The translations under genes were made by a program, and so were the position numbers. A stretch of DNA of 64,000 bases from Rosa chinensis (lineage: Eukaryota > Streptophyta > Magnoliopsida > Rosales > Rosaceae): assembly GCF_002994745.2 (NCBI RefSeq), contig NC_037091.1:28960289-29024288 (forward strand), given 5' to 3'. The notes under the pieces were generated by a model that saw nothing but the letters and a program-made list of their open reading frames with translations, had not been told where the DNA came from and ran no database searches. Positions 23,480 to 33,710 of this stretch are shown here, piece after piece. Numbering within the stretch: the stretch's first letter is position 1; the number at the start of each line of letters is the position of its first letter.

Positions 23480-23752
23480 TGTGCTCCCTGTGCCTCACTC
23501 CTCGCCGTGGGTGGGGTGGGATGATGGACCACACCCTCGCCGTGGACGGGGGTGGGATGGCGTGCCTCACTCCTCGCCGCGGGTGGGGGTGGGATGATGG
23601 ACCACACCCTCGCTGCACGCGGGGGTGGGATGGCGTGCCTCACTCCTGGTCGTGGGCAGGGGTGGGATGGCGTGCCTCACTCCTCGCCGTGGGCGGGGGT
23701 GGGATGATGGACCACACCCTCGCTGCACGCGGGGGTGGGATGGCGTGACGAA
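23480..23752. repeat. GC-rich tandem repeat downstream of pol
   Basis: Units of roughly 35-70 bp built from 'GGGTGGGATGATGGACCA', 'CACCCTCGC' and 'GGTGGGATGGCGTGCCTC', repeated about four times with swaps between unit types. It lies between pol and the antisense genes. Tat elements commonly carry such arrays here. Open frames through it on both strands are artefacts of composition. Confidence 0.8.
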
Positions 23753-24029
23753 TTTTGCCTATGCAGGATATGGCGGTTACGCAATCGGTTCTATATAGAG
23801 AGAGCGAGGGTCATCCCCGGATGTTGCTCAGACGCAATGCAAGACAGATAGATCCTCCATTCCTGTTTGGTTTCGATTCTTTTATTGTTTTGCTCGGCTC
23901 CCTGTCTCGAATACTTTACGTTTGTTTTGTTTTTCTTTCTGAGCGTCTGCGCGCACAGCTAAGAAAAACAAGGGGGATAATAGGAGGATGGAATACGGAA
24001 AATAGGAGAATGGAATACGAAGTATGTAT

Positions 24030-24800
24030 CAAAGCCTCCATTGTCGTTGCGAGGGCCGACGCCGTTACGTAGCCTAACGTTAAGATTGACCCTGAGAAGA
24101 TTTTGAGGCGACCTCGTCAAAATAGACCCCGATTTCGAGGCGACCTCACCGAAATAGACCCCCATTTCAAAGCCTCCATTGTCGTTGCGAGGGCCGACGC
24201 CGTTACGTAGCCTAACGTTAAGATTGACGCTGAGAAGATTTCGAGGCGACCTCGTCGAAATAGACCCCGATTTCGAGGCGACCTCGTGGAAATAGACCCC
24301 TATTTCGAGGCGACCTCGCCGAAATAGACCCCGATTTTGAGGCGACCTCGCCGAAATAGACCCCGATTTCGAGGCGACCTCGCTGAAATAGGCCCCGATT
24401 TCGAGGCGACCTCGTCGAAATAGGCCTCTATTTCTAGGCGACCTCGTCGAAATAGGCCCCGATTTCTAGGCGACCTCGTCGAAATAGGCCCCGATTTCGA
24501 GGCGACCTCGTCGAAATAGAACCCGATTTTGAGGATACCTCGTTGAAATAGACTCCGATTTCAAGGCTCCCACGCCGAAATAGACGCCGATTTCGAGGCA
24601 CCTGCGTCGAACTGAACGCCGACGTCGACGCACCTTAGTAAAAATAGGCGCCGACGTCTAAGTACCTTCGTTGAAGTAAATGCCCATGTTGAGGCACCCG
24701 CGTCGAATTGAACGCCGACGTCGACGCACCTTAGTAAAAATAGGCGCCGACGTCAGAATACCTTCGTCGAAGTAAATGCCCATATCGAGGCACCCTCGTC
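24030..24800. repeat. 32-bp hairpin tandem repeat array
   Basis: At least 13 copies of a unit close to 32 bp containing TTTCGAGGCGACCTCGTCGAAA, itself an imperfect palindrome. Spacer words vary (AGACCCC, AGGCCCC, AGGCCTC). An 80-bp lead-in ('GCCTCCATTGTCGTTGCGAG' onward) occurs twice, at about 24031 and 24168, showing a larger-scale duplication. From about 24590 the array shifts to a longer variant unit (GCGTCGAA.TGAACGCCGAC). Confidence 0.85.
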
Positions 24801-25127
24801 GAAGTAAACACCGGCATAGGGATTGGCACTAAAGGCATCTGCCACCAATACCAAGGATAGAACCAAGGAGGAAGACGTCATCGCGTGTATGCCAACGTCG
24901 ACAGGACGTCACGAGAAGGAGGCCCTACGTCAAACGATTTTGAGTGAATAAGAAGGTCAGGCTATAGCGTTGTTATAAATAAAATGTTTTTCATTTAATC
25001 ATCAACAAGGAACACTCGAGGCTGGAAATTGAAAAAGACATCGAAAGTAGCTAAAAACGATCACTTCCCGCGTGACCTTTATTACATGAACATAATGCTG
25101 AAGCAAATGAAAATTCGAGGGAAAACT
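24800..25127. other. Spacer between the array and antisense gene 2
   Basis: No coding or repeat structure recognised; would include the 3' end of the antisense transcript. Confidence 0.4.
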
Positions 25128-25848
25128 TCAACTTCGGGAGGTGCCGTCAGAGCCCACATAGTATGGTAAAAGGGACTCATCTATCCCGGGAAAGTTCAGT
25201 ATCATGCGTTGACGGTATTCGATAACGGCATCGCGATATCCATCTTCACGACTTTGAACGTGGACCTTGTCCAGAAACCTTTCTCGTTGATAACATTCGC
25301 GGAGTTCTATTTTCAAGCACTCTGCATGGTCCCTCGAGCGTTGAAGCTCCAACGACAGGTTATGGACCTCAGCCTTCAGATTGTGGGCCTCCGACGGGGC
25401 ATGCTCAAGGGAATCCTGTAGCACGAAAGATTCCTCTCTCAGAGTACTGAGACGATGAGATTCCGGACTTGTTCCCCTATCAGTACTCATGCTCCGACGA
25501 CGAGGTCGACTGGGACCGGCACGAGCCTTCGGGGCACGAGGAGCACTTGCTTGACCATCATCGGGGTAGTTCAAAACATCCTCAAGGAATTGGCGAGTGT
25601 CGAAATTAGATGAGAATTCCCCTGAGTGTCTGTAGGACCTGGACAAAAGAAGAAAGTCTTAATAGACCACCCATACCCATAATAAAAGACATGAAAGAGA
25701 AAGAGAGGAACCTGTCAGAGGAACTGTCTGACGAAATCATAATAGGAGCCTGCCGGTCGGGAGTACGTTCATCAGAACTAAGGAACTGTTTGCCCCGTCC
25801 TATGGGAGAGTTGAAAACAATACGGATTTGTTTCTTTTGTGGAGCCAT
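25128..25848 (-). CDS. Intact antisense gene 2 of Tat element C (215 aa, one intron)
   Basis: Exon 1 is 25712-25848 (ATG 25848), the intron has donor GT at 25710-25711 and acceptor AG just before 25638, and exon 2 is 25638-25128 ending in a stop. Exons total 648 nt, an exact multiple of three, with no internal stop. The product starts 'MAPQKKQIRIVFNSP', has a Ser/Asp-rich stretch at the exon joint, a basic Arg/Pro-rich region ('AGPSRPRRRS'), a Leu/Glu/Arg coiled coil (about residues 100-170) and a C-terminus ending 'GSDGTSRS'. I do not recognise the family. Extra open frames in antisense between pol and the 3' LTR are known in Tat elements, and the neighbouring antisense gene supports that reading. 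Intron and expression are inferred from splice signals only. Confidence 0.7.
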
Positions 25849-26331
25849 GGAGACTAGAGGAGGATTCTGAGAGAAAGGTGCGAGGAAGATGATGTGCAAA
25901 TTAAGACAAATACATGGCTATTTATAAGCAGAATATGGAGGTTTGAAGATTTAGAATTTAAACGAGGATCCGCAAAGATGATAGCCGTGTTAAAAGAAGG
26001 ATATTTGCGATTAAAAAGACAATATTTACATTTAAAGTGGGGAGAGGCGGATATCACGCTGGTAGATATCTCTCAGATATCGATACTAAATCAAGGATAT
26101 CATCATTTAAGATAGAGATTCTGCATTAACCACTACATCATGGGGGATAGCGTAAGCAATCGATGGGTGCAAGATTCAATAAAGGGAATTATGACGGTTT
26201 TATTGAAAGATTGCGACAATTTATTGGATGGAATCAGCTCAACAAGAAGGTAAAAACATACGTAAGGCCACATTTGGAAACTCATATGTAGGAAAAAATA
26301 TAATAATAAATGACGCCGCTATCTCCAATGG
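25849..26331. other. Spacer between the two antisense genes
   Basis: AT-rich, with no supported gene. By position it would carry the promoter of antisense gene 2; a TATA-like stretch is seen in minus orientation near 25920. Confidence 0.35.
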
Positions 26332-28427
26332 CTATTTGGAGCAAGGAAGAGAGGACACTTCGTCTTCGCCGCTGGGCCCCTCGGAAGCGCTTGACGCCGA
26401 CGAAGGAGCATCCCCTGGTAGCATACCACGAATGGGAGAATAGTCCCTGGGGGCAAACCCATAGAAGCGATCGAATTCATCGGGCCCTACGTAGCATCTA
26501 TCATCTTCTTTAGTCAAGGCCTGGTTCCATCCGAGTCGGAAATGTTTGGAGGACACACGCTTCATCTTGGCGACCCCCTTTTCGAACTCCTTATCTTTAC
26601 TTCGAGTTACCAAAGCCAAATCATTTTTTAACATTGCTACCTCGCGATTTCGGTCCTCGAGGATGAGGCTCAGCTGTGTCATTAACTCAATTTGGTCGTT
26701 GAGTTCCTTCTCCTTGGATCTTAGCTCTTGGTCGGCTTTCTCGAGGCGTTGTTGCTGCCTAGAATGAAGAGCGTCGAGACTGCGTAAAAAACGATGAGAC
26801 GCCATGAGGGCCTGTACAAGTGGAGGGGAAGATGGGTCAGTACATGCATATGTGAATAAAAATCGGAAATAAAGGAAAACGGTACTTACATCGAGTTGGG
26901 AGGAACATAGGTCGTCATAGAGCTCCATAGCGCTCTTGGGAGGCCTACCCGATCTTGGATTCGATGTCGCCAAGGCACCGACAATAGCTGACGCCACCAA
27001 ACCGTTGGAGTCTAAGGACTCTACGGCCGTGACGAAAGAATTATCACGCTTCTTAAATCACAATTCCAGAGCAGTGGGAGGAGGCGGTTGCATGGAAGAG
27101 GTCGGATCCGATAGAGGTGAAGGGGCCCTCTGGGCACCAAGCTCGGTACTTGTCGGGGGCGCAAAGGTTCTCGAGGGAGCAACGTCGGCGGTACTATCCC
27201 TTAGGGATGTCGAGGAGGGTGAACCTCCATATGGAAAAGAATGTGGAACGAATTGAGTAGGCGGAACACGAGATGGGTTGTCATTGACAGAGGGTTCCGC
27301 AACCTTTTGCTTCTTCCGAGGTGGAGGAATCATTTGAGGGAGCTCCCTCACGACGAGGAGCGACCTTCCCTCATCAATATCATCGCCCTCAGAGTCGTCC
27401 TCGAATCCCTCCAAATTCACGCTGTCCTCATCTTCCTCCGCTATCGAAATCTCCGAGCAAGGAACAATTGATTTGAAGGTATCCTTAACCTCAAGGTATT
27501 CGGCAAACAAAGGTTCACTAAGGTCGGATCGGTAAAAGTGGCTTTCCATCTTCATAATGGAGAAAGCAAGGGCTGGTCCTGACGTTGCACCACCTACGCG
27601 GTTTTGATAATGACCGAACAAGGTCGAGGGGCGGCTGGATGTGATACCAAGGAGATTTCCGAGAGTCACGAACTGAGAGGGATACCATCCGCGTCCAACG
27701 AGGTGATGCTCCAGCCACTCTATACGGCTCGGTGGAATTTTGGTCTTCGCTTGGGAAGGTTTGTAAGCTGCATGTCGAATGGTCGAAGTTAGTGCACGGA
27801 TAAACGATGTGGTGAAAAGGAAATAAGACCTATACACTTGCCGAGATCATCCGCGAAAACCTTCGGGGGGGGGGGGGGGGGGGGGAGGTCCAATTCGACA
27901 GAGCGCCAACCGCTGGTAATCATCAGAGCCCTAGATTTCCACCCATGACAATTATTGGAAACTAACATGAAAGTCTTCATCCTCGGGAAGGGGGTGAAGT
28001 TAAAATATCGGAATTTAACGACCCTGGAGCAGTTATAGAGATAAAGGAAGTCGGATAATCCCAGTGAAACTTTTCATTTCCAACCCATGATCAGGAAGGC
28101 CGACAACAAAAGATAGGAATTTGGGGTAAGCTAAAACGGGTGTAATCCAAGCAAGGCCCACATAAGTTGGAAAACAGGGTGAATAGGAAATCGAATGTAC
28201 CGCAGCTGCTCGGGGGCCAATATCAGGGCATCATCGGGGATGTTTCTGCCGGTGTAGATGTCTGCATCCTCAGGGACCGCCGAAATCTTAACTCCAGGCG
28301 GCACGAGAAACGCCTCGGCATACGTCTCCAGGACATGGTTTTCTGATTGCCAGGGCACGGGTTCAGTAGTTGACTCTACGTTAGTCCTTTGACTCTTCGA
28401 TAAGTCGGTAGTTTTGCTTCGAGCCAT
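26332..28427 (-). pseudogene. Antisense gene 1 of Tat element C (plant 'gypsy-type transposon' domain plus coiled coil)
   Basis: Three exons are supported: 28427-27830, 27767-26890 and 26811-26332, with GT/AG introns. Exon 1 resembles the plant family annotated as 'putative gypsy type transposon' (Pfam PF04195): 'RFPIHPVFQLMWALLGLHPF', 'LTPNSY', 'GLSDFLYLY'. Exon 2 is acidic and Pro/Ser-rich with a possible nuclear signal ('PPPRKKQK'). Exon 3 is a long coiled coil ('LEKADQELRSKEKELNDQIE'). Nonsense codons are at 28131-28133 (TAG), 28074-28076 (TGA) and 27058-27060 (TGA), so this copy is dead. A 21-base C run on the coding strand adds a poly-Pro tract. The function of these antisense proteins is unknown; a role in the element's own life cycle is inferred from their presence in related elements. 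Confidence 0.75.
27866..27886. repeat. Poly-G run of about 21 bases
   Basis: An uninterrupted G homopolymer on the plus strand inside exon 1 of antisense gene 1. It keeps that frame open, giving poly-Pro on the minus strand. Length may be unreliable in the assembly. Confidence 0.85.
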
Positions 28428-28599
28428 GAGAGCACCAAGGGATGAACCTGCGCAAGCATAAGTGAACAAGTAAAAACCCCAAATAAGCGATGAAATTCTT
28501 CTAACGGCAGACTTAGAAGATTGAATCCCCCGAACTAGAGAGGTCGTGGTCAACGGCACTAGAGAAAGAAAGGAGGGTCAACGGAAAAAAAAAAAAAAG

Positions 28600-28816
28600 G
28601 GAAAATATATTAGTAATATATGTCTATATCTGCATATAGATATATATATTTATAAATATTATATATATATATATATATTTATACATATTATATATATATA
28701 TATAGCTGTTGGTGGCTGGTAGTTTATATATATTATATATATATAAATATATGAATCATAAGATAAGAGAGTGAAGTGAAAGAAAGAAAGAAAGAAAGAA
28801 AGAAAGAAAAAAAAAA
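28600..28816. repeat. AT-rich and GAAA microsatellites
   Basis: Stretches of TA repeats (about 28620-28755) are followed by (GAAA)n with a terminal A-run (about 28776-28816), upstream of antisense gene 1. Confidence 0.85.
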
Positions 28817-29621
28817 GAGAAACAGAAGACAAAACGAAGAGGAAGAAGAGAGAGTACCTGGACGGGTTCGAGCTAGGGGCACAGATCGACGAGGCAGGCT
28901 GCAGGGAAGACGCCGGCGCAACTCAAGGCCGCCAGCAAAGGCCTGGGACGACGGGGGACTGCTGATGGGTCGTATGGTGTTGGGGCCGTGGCCGGGTTGC
29001 GCTGGAGATTGGGCAAACCGGAGCTGGATCCGAGCGGCGTAGCGCTGGAGGCTGGAGCGGCTGGGCTGCTAGGCGAGGCGGCGTGCGTCTGAGATCGATC
29101 CGAGTGCAGGCAAGCCGAGGGGTGCGACGGCACCGATGGCAAAACAAATCCAATTGTTTTGGTTCAAAGCCAAATTTGAGGCTCCATTTATAGGAATTTG
29201 ATGATGATAACTGTGATGTGAGGAGAACCCAGAAGAATATGGGCCAAATTGAGAAGAATCCGGGGTGAAATCGGACTGCAGGGGAACCCGGACAGCAAGG
29301 GAATCCGGATAGCAAGGGAAAAAAACTGGGCATTTCGATCCGGGTCGGACCAATTGGATCCGGGTCATACTTGATTAGCCAAAAAAAAATTAATAAATAA
29401 ATTTGTTTGGGCCCGAGGGAGTAAGACCAGATTTGGCCTTACAAGCAGAAGTTGGGCCCTGATATGGTGCAGTAAGGGTTTGGTGTGGATTTAGGGGATC
29501 TCATCTTGGTTTCCTTTTCAAATGGGTGCCCGAAGAAAAAGTTCGGGTGGCCTATCTTCGAAGGTCAAGCTTAGGAAATTTTCCCTTTGGATGGGTGTCC
29601 AAAGAGAAAATTTGGGGGCAT
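28817..29621 (+). other. 3' untranslated region of element C with polypurine tract
   Basis: GC-rich sequence with several accidental open frames on both strands but no conserved domain. It ends in a purine-rich tract (AATTTGGGGGCAT, about 29608-29621) directly before the 3' LTR, as expected for the plus-strand primer. Confidence 0.6.
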
Positions 29622-30112
29622 TGTGGGGGTGGTCAACAAATTCGACCCTACAATTAAGGCGATTAAAGAGAAATAATAGCTGCAGTAAATGCAACAATTA
29701 ATGTTAACCGTAAATGTGACGATAAATGCGGCATTCAGTATGGCAATCATGGCCGCCAATAAGTGACGGTTATTGCAGAAATGAATATGGCCTTGATGAC
29801 GGAGTGCCGCTCAAGTCGCTGAGACTTGCTGTGCAAGTTTACTTGCAACCCATGCCGAAGTACACCTATAAATAGGCTGCTCGACATCGAGGTAATCCAT
29901 CTGATTCCGATTATTTCTACTCCACTACTAAGAAACATACTGACTTAGGCATCGGAGGGTTTTCTGCAGGTACCCCCCTTCTCCTCGAGCCAACGGTCAA
30001 ACTCCAGGTCAACGCTCGAGGGAAGCTTCTCGATTGTTCCCAGGTCAGCTCCCGCTCCAGTCCGCATCAATTGTTGGGTCAAACTCCTCTACGGAATTTT
30101 TCACCTCCAACA
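29622..30112 (+). repeat. 3' LTR of Tat element C
   Basis: 491 bp, near-identical to the 5' LTR, with TATAAATA at 29867-29874 and terminal CTCCAACA. Confidence 0.93.
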
Positions 30113-30910
30113 ATTGGTGGTCTATAACTCGATATATCGGCGTTGACTCAAAATCGAGCTCAAATCGGAACGAGCTTCCCGCCGCCGCTACAGGCCGCGC
30201 CGCTGTGCAAGGCCGCCACATACAGGTGCGAAAGGACCAGACGTAGCCAATGGAAGAAGTTTGGTGAGGATTGGTGGCCAGAGGAGGAAGATATGGCCGG
30301 TTGAAGAATTCAGGCGATTTCCGGCCGAATGAGTGAGAGAGAGAATCGGGTTTCCAAAAACGGAAACCGAAAATATTTTTGGAAATTTTCCAAAAATGGA
30401 AGCTTTATACCAAACTGGAAACTTTTTCAAAAAAATCATAACTAATTCATACGAACTCCGAATTTTGCGTTCCGCATATACACAAGATCGTATCGACGAG
30501 CTCTACAACTTTCATGAATGAAGTTTTCCCAAATTTCGTACGTATAAAAAGTTGATTTCTTGAATCGAATATTTTGAGCTTTTCGTTAAAACAAAATGTT
30601 TCGGAACTTCGATAATTCTAAAAATGAATTAATTCGAGCAACATTCGTGCAAAAGCACTTTATTCAATCCGCACAACTTCACGAGACGAAAATGAAAATT
30701 GCGGTTATTACAAATGTCATATCAGATTCTAGAAATTGATGGATTTTTCCTCAATTTCCTGCAATTGACTATGAATTTGACCCCTCCACAGCCTTCAAGG
30801 AATAAGGAATTGGAGGCTAGCGTAAGTTTGGAAATTGGAAAAGCAAGCAGTTTGGTTGGGGATTTCATCTCTTCTTCTTGTGAGTTTTGGTCCTAATTTC
30901 ATCTTCTCTA

Positions 30911-31794
30911 GGGGGGTGTATTCAATTAAGAGTCTACAAGATTTTTTTGTATTTTAGAAGTCTAAGGGTATTCAACTGAGATTTTAAATAGTCCTTTAAA
31001 ATCTTGATGTATTCAATTAAGATTTAAAATTATCCATTCAAATCTGCTGATATTCAAAAGTATATGAATTTTTAAGGATTTCATTAAATACTGGATTTTG
31101 GAGGATTTTATAGTGCTTTTTATACATATCATAACTCAAAAACAATCCAACCACTTCCCAAAAGATTTTGATGGATTCTTTCTCACTCAAAAAATGAAGA
31201 ACCTCTTCACCAAAATAAATAAATAAATAAAAAGCAGGTCACAAAAGGTGACACTCATCCATTTTGTTTTTTAAACCTATTTTCCCACTATCTTCCTCTG
31301 CCTCTGCTCTCATCTAATAATTTTTTATTTTATTTTTATCACTATAGCTCTTGCTAATGAAGCTCATGACTTTCAATGGTATTATTAAGATGATACATAC
31401 ACACATGATTCTTTTGTAAATTAGATATGAAAAAAATTATGTCATTAGTTTACTACTTTATTTTTTGTGTAACATTTTGACTCGTTAGTTTTCTCTTATT
31501 GTTCATATATCATTATACACAACATAAAGAATGAGAGATTGTCATATTTTCTTGTCATTGATATAGCATTATAGTTGGATCCATACATGCATTGCTTAAT
31601 TAAAGAAGAAGAAAAAAAAATAACCTACCAAAAACATCATAAGGATTTGTAAAATCTAAACAAATACTAGTAAATCAATCCATTAAAATCAATCAGAGTC
31701 CATATAGAATTTAAAAAATCCGTGGATTAAGTAAATCCATGGATTCTAAAAACTCAAACAAAGTCTTTTAAAATCTGAATTGAATACACCCCCC
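30911..31794. mobile_element. 884-bp MITE-like element with TA target duplication
   Basis: Inverted termini GGGGGGTGTATTCAATT (left) and AATTGAATACACCCCCC (right) are a perfect 17-base match, bordered on both sides by TA. Subterminal sequence is also partly inverted (ATTTTAAA.. motifs with GATTTTAAAT/ATTTAAAA). No transposase frame is present, so it is non-autonomous. TA duplications would fit Tc1/Mariner. PIF/Harbinger (TWA) is possible because only TA can be confirmed. Confidence 0.8.
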
Positions 31795-32274
31795 TATCCT
31801 GCAAATTTAGTGCTATGAAGGAATGATAAGCAAGAAGCATGAAGCATTTGATCTGAAGGAATGTAATAGACTATGGTACATAAGTTTGGGAAAGTGCAAC
31901 TTTAGATTCTAGCTTAAGTAGTTTATCGATAATCGAGGTACGATGTAACAGAAGGTACAATGTGGATAACTAGTTTTTCTGCAGACCTTATATACAAAGA
32001 AAAACATGTACAACATATATGTATTTGTTTTTCACATTCTTTAGCTAACTAAAAGATTTGGTCTCATGCTAAGATGCACCAACCTGACTTAGCTACAAAT
32101 TGAGGCTTTCTTGTCTTACATAGTCATCAATACAAAACTTACCTGGGAAAACATAAGACATGAATGGGGAGTAGATTAGAACAAAACCAAGAGACTCAAA
32201 GCAAGTAAACCTGTGATAAAGCATAATGCATTTATGCTAAAGAGGTAACTTTCCGAGCTGGGTAGAATGCTAAT
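31795..32274. other. Unassigned spacer
   Basis: AT-rich, no coding similarity recognised. Confidence 0.4.
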
Positions 32275-32475
32275 TTTGGTAGCATGCCAGCTGAAATAGG
32301 TGGATATAAGAACTTGAAAATGCTTGGTCTTGCTAAAAATGTTATAGGAGCGGAGTTACCTGAGGAGCTTGGGATGCTTGGGAGCTTGACAGATCTCATT
32401 CTATGGGATAATTAGGTACGGGGTTGATTCCCAAGGAGCTTGAAAATAGCAGTAATCTTGAGATTATGGTTGTAA
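32275..32475 (+). pseudogene. Leucine-rich-repeat receptor kinase fragment
   Basis: About 65 codons read as two to three plant-type LRRs: 'MPAEIGGYKNLKMLGLAKN', 'LPEELGMLGSLTDLILWDN', then after a TAG and a frame shift 'LIPKELENSSNLEIM'. The LxxLxxLxLxxN/xGxIP pattern is that of extracellular domains of LRR receptor-like kinases. No kinase, signal peptide or flanking LRR is found nearby, so it is an isolated relic. Confidence 0.72.
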
Positions 32476-33710
32476 ATAACATTTTTTTCCAAAATGTTTG
32501 TGTAGTGATAAGTAATTGTAAATAACAAAATCAATAGCATATACCCCTAGAAATGATAACAATTTCTTTTTGGAGATTATGGTTTGTGAGGGTGGTGTGT
32601 TTCTGTATCTGCAAAAGAACTTTGTCAATGTCAGTCCCTATATGAAACTTTAACACTAATGCACAAACATTTTAAATTACCAATTTACCATATATCTATT
32701 CCCCTTCCATATACAACGATACAGAGACTATGAGAGAAGAAGATGAATCACTATATGAACAACAATACATAGTGTATGTTTTATAAATGCATTTAAAGAT
32801 GCAAGTAAAGTACTTCCATATTATGTAGAATAGAGATACTTTTGAGTACCATATATTTGTTTTTTGTCTTTGATTCTTCTCTTGTACTTGCAAAGCTAAC
32901 AGAATGTTCAAAAATAATCAATTGCGCTTATATTCGTTGCAGTTACTAAAAATCTGTCTCCTCGATCTCCTGTCTATTTATTTATTATTTGCCAAGCAAC
33001 AAATCAGCCATATGCACTTTGTTCTTATCCCAAGTAATATTTGTTCTTTCAAGCTATTCTACATTTTCTACTCTAGAGTTTTAAACATGAATATGATAAT
33101 CTGGATTACTTGGGATTGAGAAAATTATTTGCTCAGTAAGTTTTCTTTTGAATGTTTTCCATTGTTGTCTTTTCAGAATAGGAATGTTGATCTAATATGT
33201 TTCACTTATGACCATGCATATAGCCTGAGCTTAGCTAATTAATACCCAGAGACTTAGAAAAGAGTATGCATATGATTTTAGCTGCCTAGCTTTTTAACTT
33301 TGCTTTCAACTTCCATTTTCATTTTTTATTGTGTTTAGTAACCTTTAAGGAGGTGAATCTCAGCTGGATAATTTTATTAGGCACCAGAAGGTTGTATCTT
33401 TCAGGCAATCCCCTTTTATCTTATATTTCTCTTTTGCGGCTGTATGTATTTGTATCTATGTTTTCTATGCTTATGGCTAGGGGATAAATCGAATAAGTGT
33501 TATTTTTGTTTATAGATTGACTGAAATATGACTTGGTGAACATGAGGGAGTTGGAAATTTGAAATGGGTATTGTAGACGTGTCAATTTTAATTCACTATA
33601 ATGCCTTATTTGAGTGATGCATGAAATTTGCTTATGTATAGATTATTTCTTATTAGAAATTTCAATTTATCATTTGATGAGAAAGATTTTTAGCCTTTTG
33701 CTTATTTGTA
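32476..33710. other. Unassigned AT-rich spacer
   Basis: No feature supported. The short open frames (32696-32911 minus, 32904-33119 plus) have no domain-like pattern. Confidence 0.4.

Larger units (their letters stand above)
15095..30112 (+). mobile_element. Tat-lineage Ty3/gypsy LTR retrotransposon 'C' (15.0 kb, includes a 2.3-kb insertion)
   Basis: LTRs at 15095-15586 and 29622-30112 are flanked by near-identical 5-bp duplications (ATTAG 15090-15094, ATTGG 30113-30117). Order: LTR, PBS, gag-protease-RT-RNaseH-second RNaseH-integrase in one frame, two tandem arrays, two antisense genes, simple repeats, PPT, LTR. The second, archaeal-type RNase H domain and the antisense genes downstream of pol place it in the Tat lineage. 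LTRs differ at about 11 substitutions and one indel by eye, so insertion is fairly recent. The copy is dead: gag is cut by solo LTR D, and pol has four nonsense codons and a frameshift. Confidence 0.93.
9532..30712 (+). mobile_element. Solo LTR 'A' (about 2.9 kb of own sequence), split by two insertions
   Basis: After removing B1 (10246-13524 plus its duplication) and element C (15095-30112), the remaining pieces 9532-10245, 13530-15094 and 30118-30712 form one unit of about 2.87 kb. It starts TGTCACACC and ends GGTTATTACA, ends typical of large Ty3/gypsy LTRs. It contains a 56-bp tandem array and a palindromic-motif array. I found no coding sequence belonging to it and no clean flanking duplication (left TGTGT, right AATGT), so solo-LTR status and the exact ends are inferred. 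Strand is nominal. Confidence 0.55.

Noticed and set aside
23280..23748. Long overlapping frames on both strands
   Set aside because: They arise from the GC-rich tandem array and shift-tolerant repeats; no domain.
28776..29368. Several frames on both strands near the 3' end of element C
   Set aside because: Composition-driven in GC-rich 3' untranslated sequence; not collinear with gag, pol or the antisense genes.
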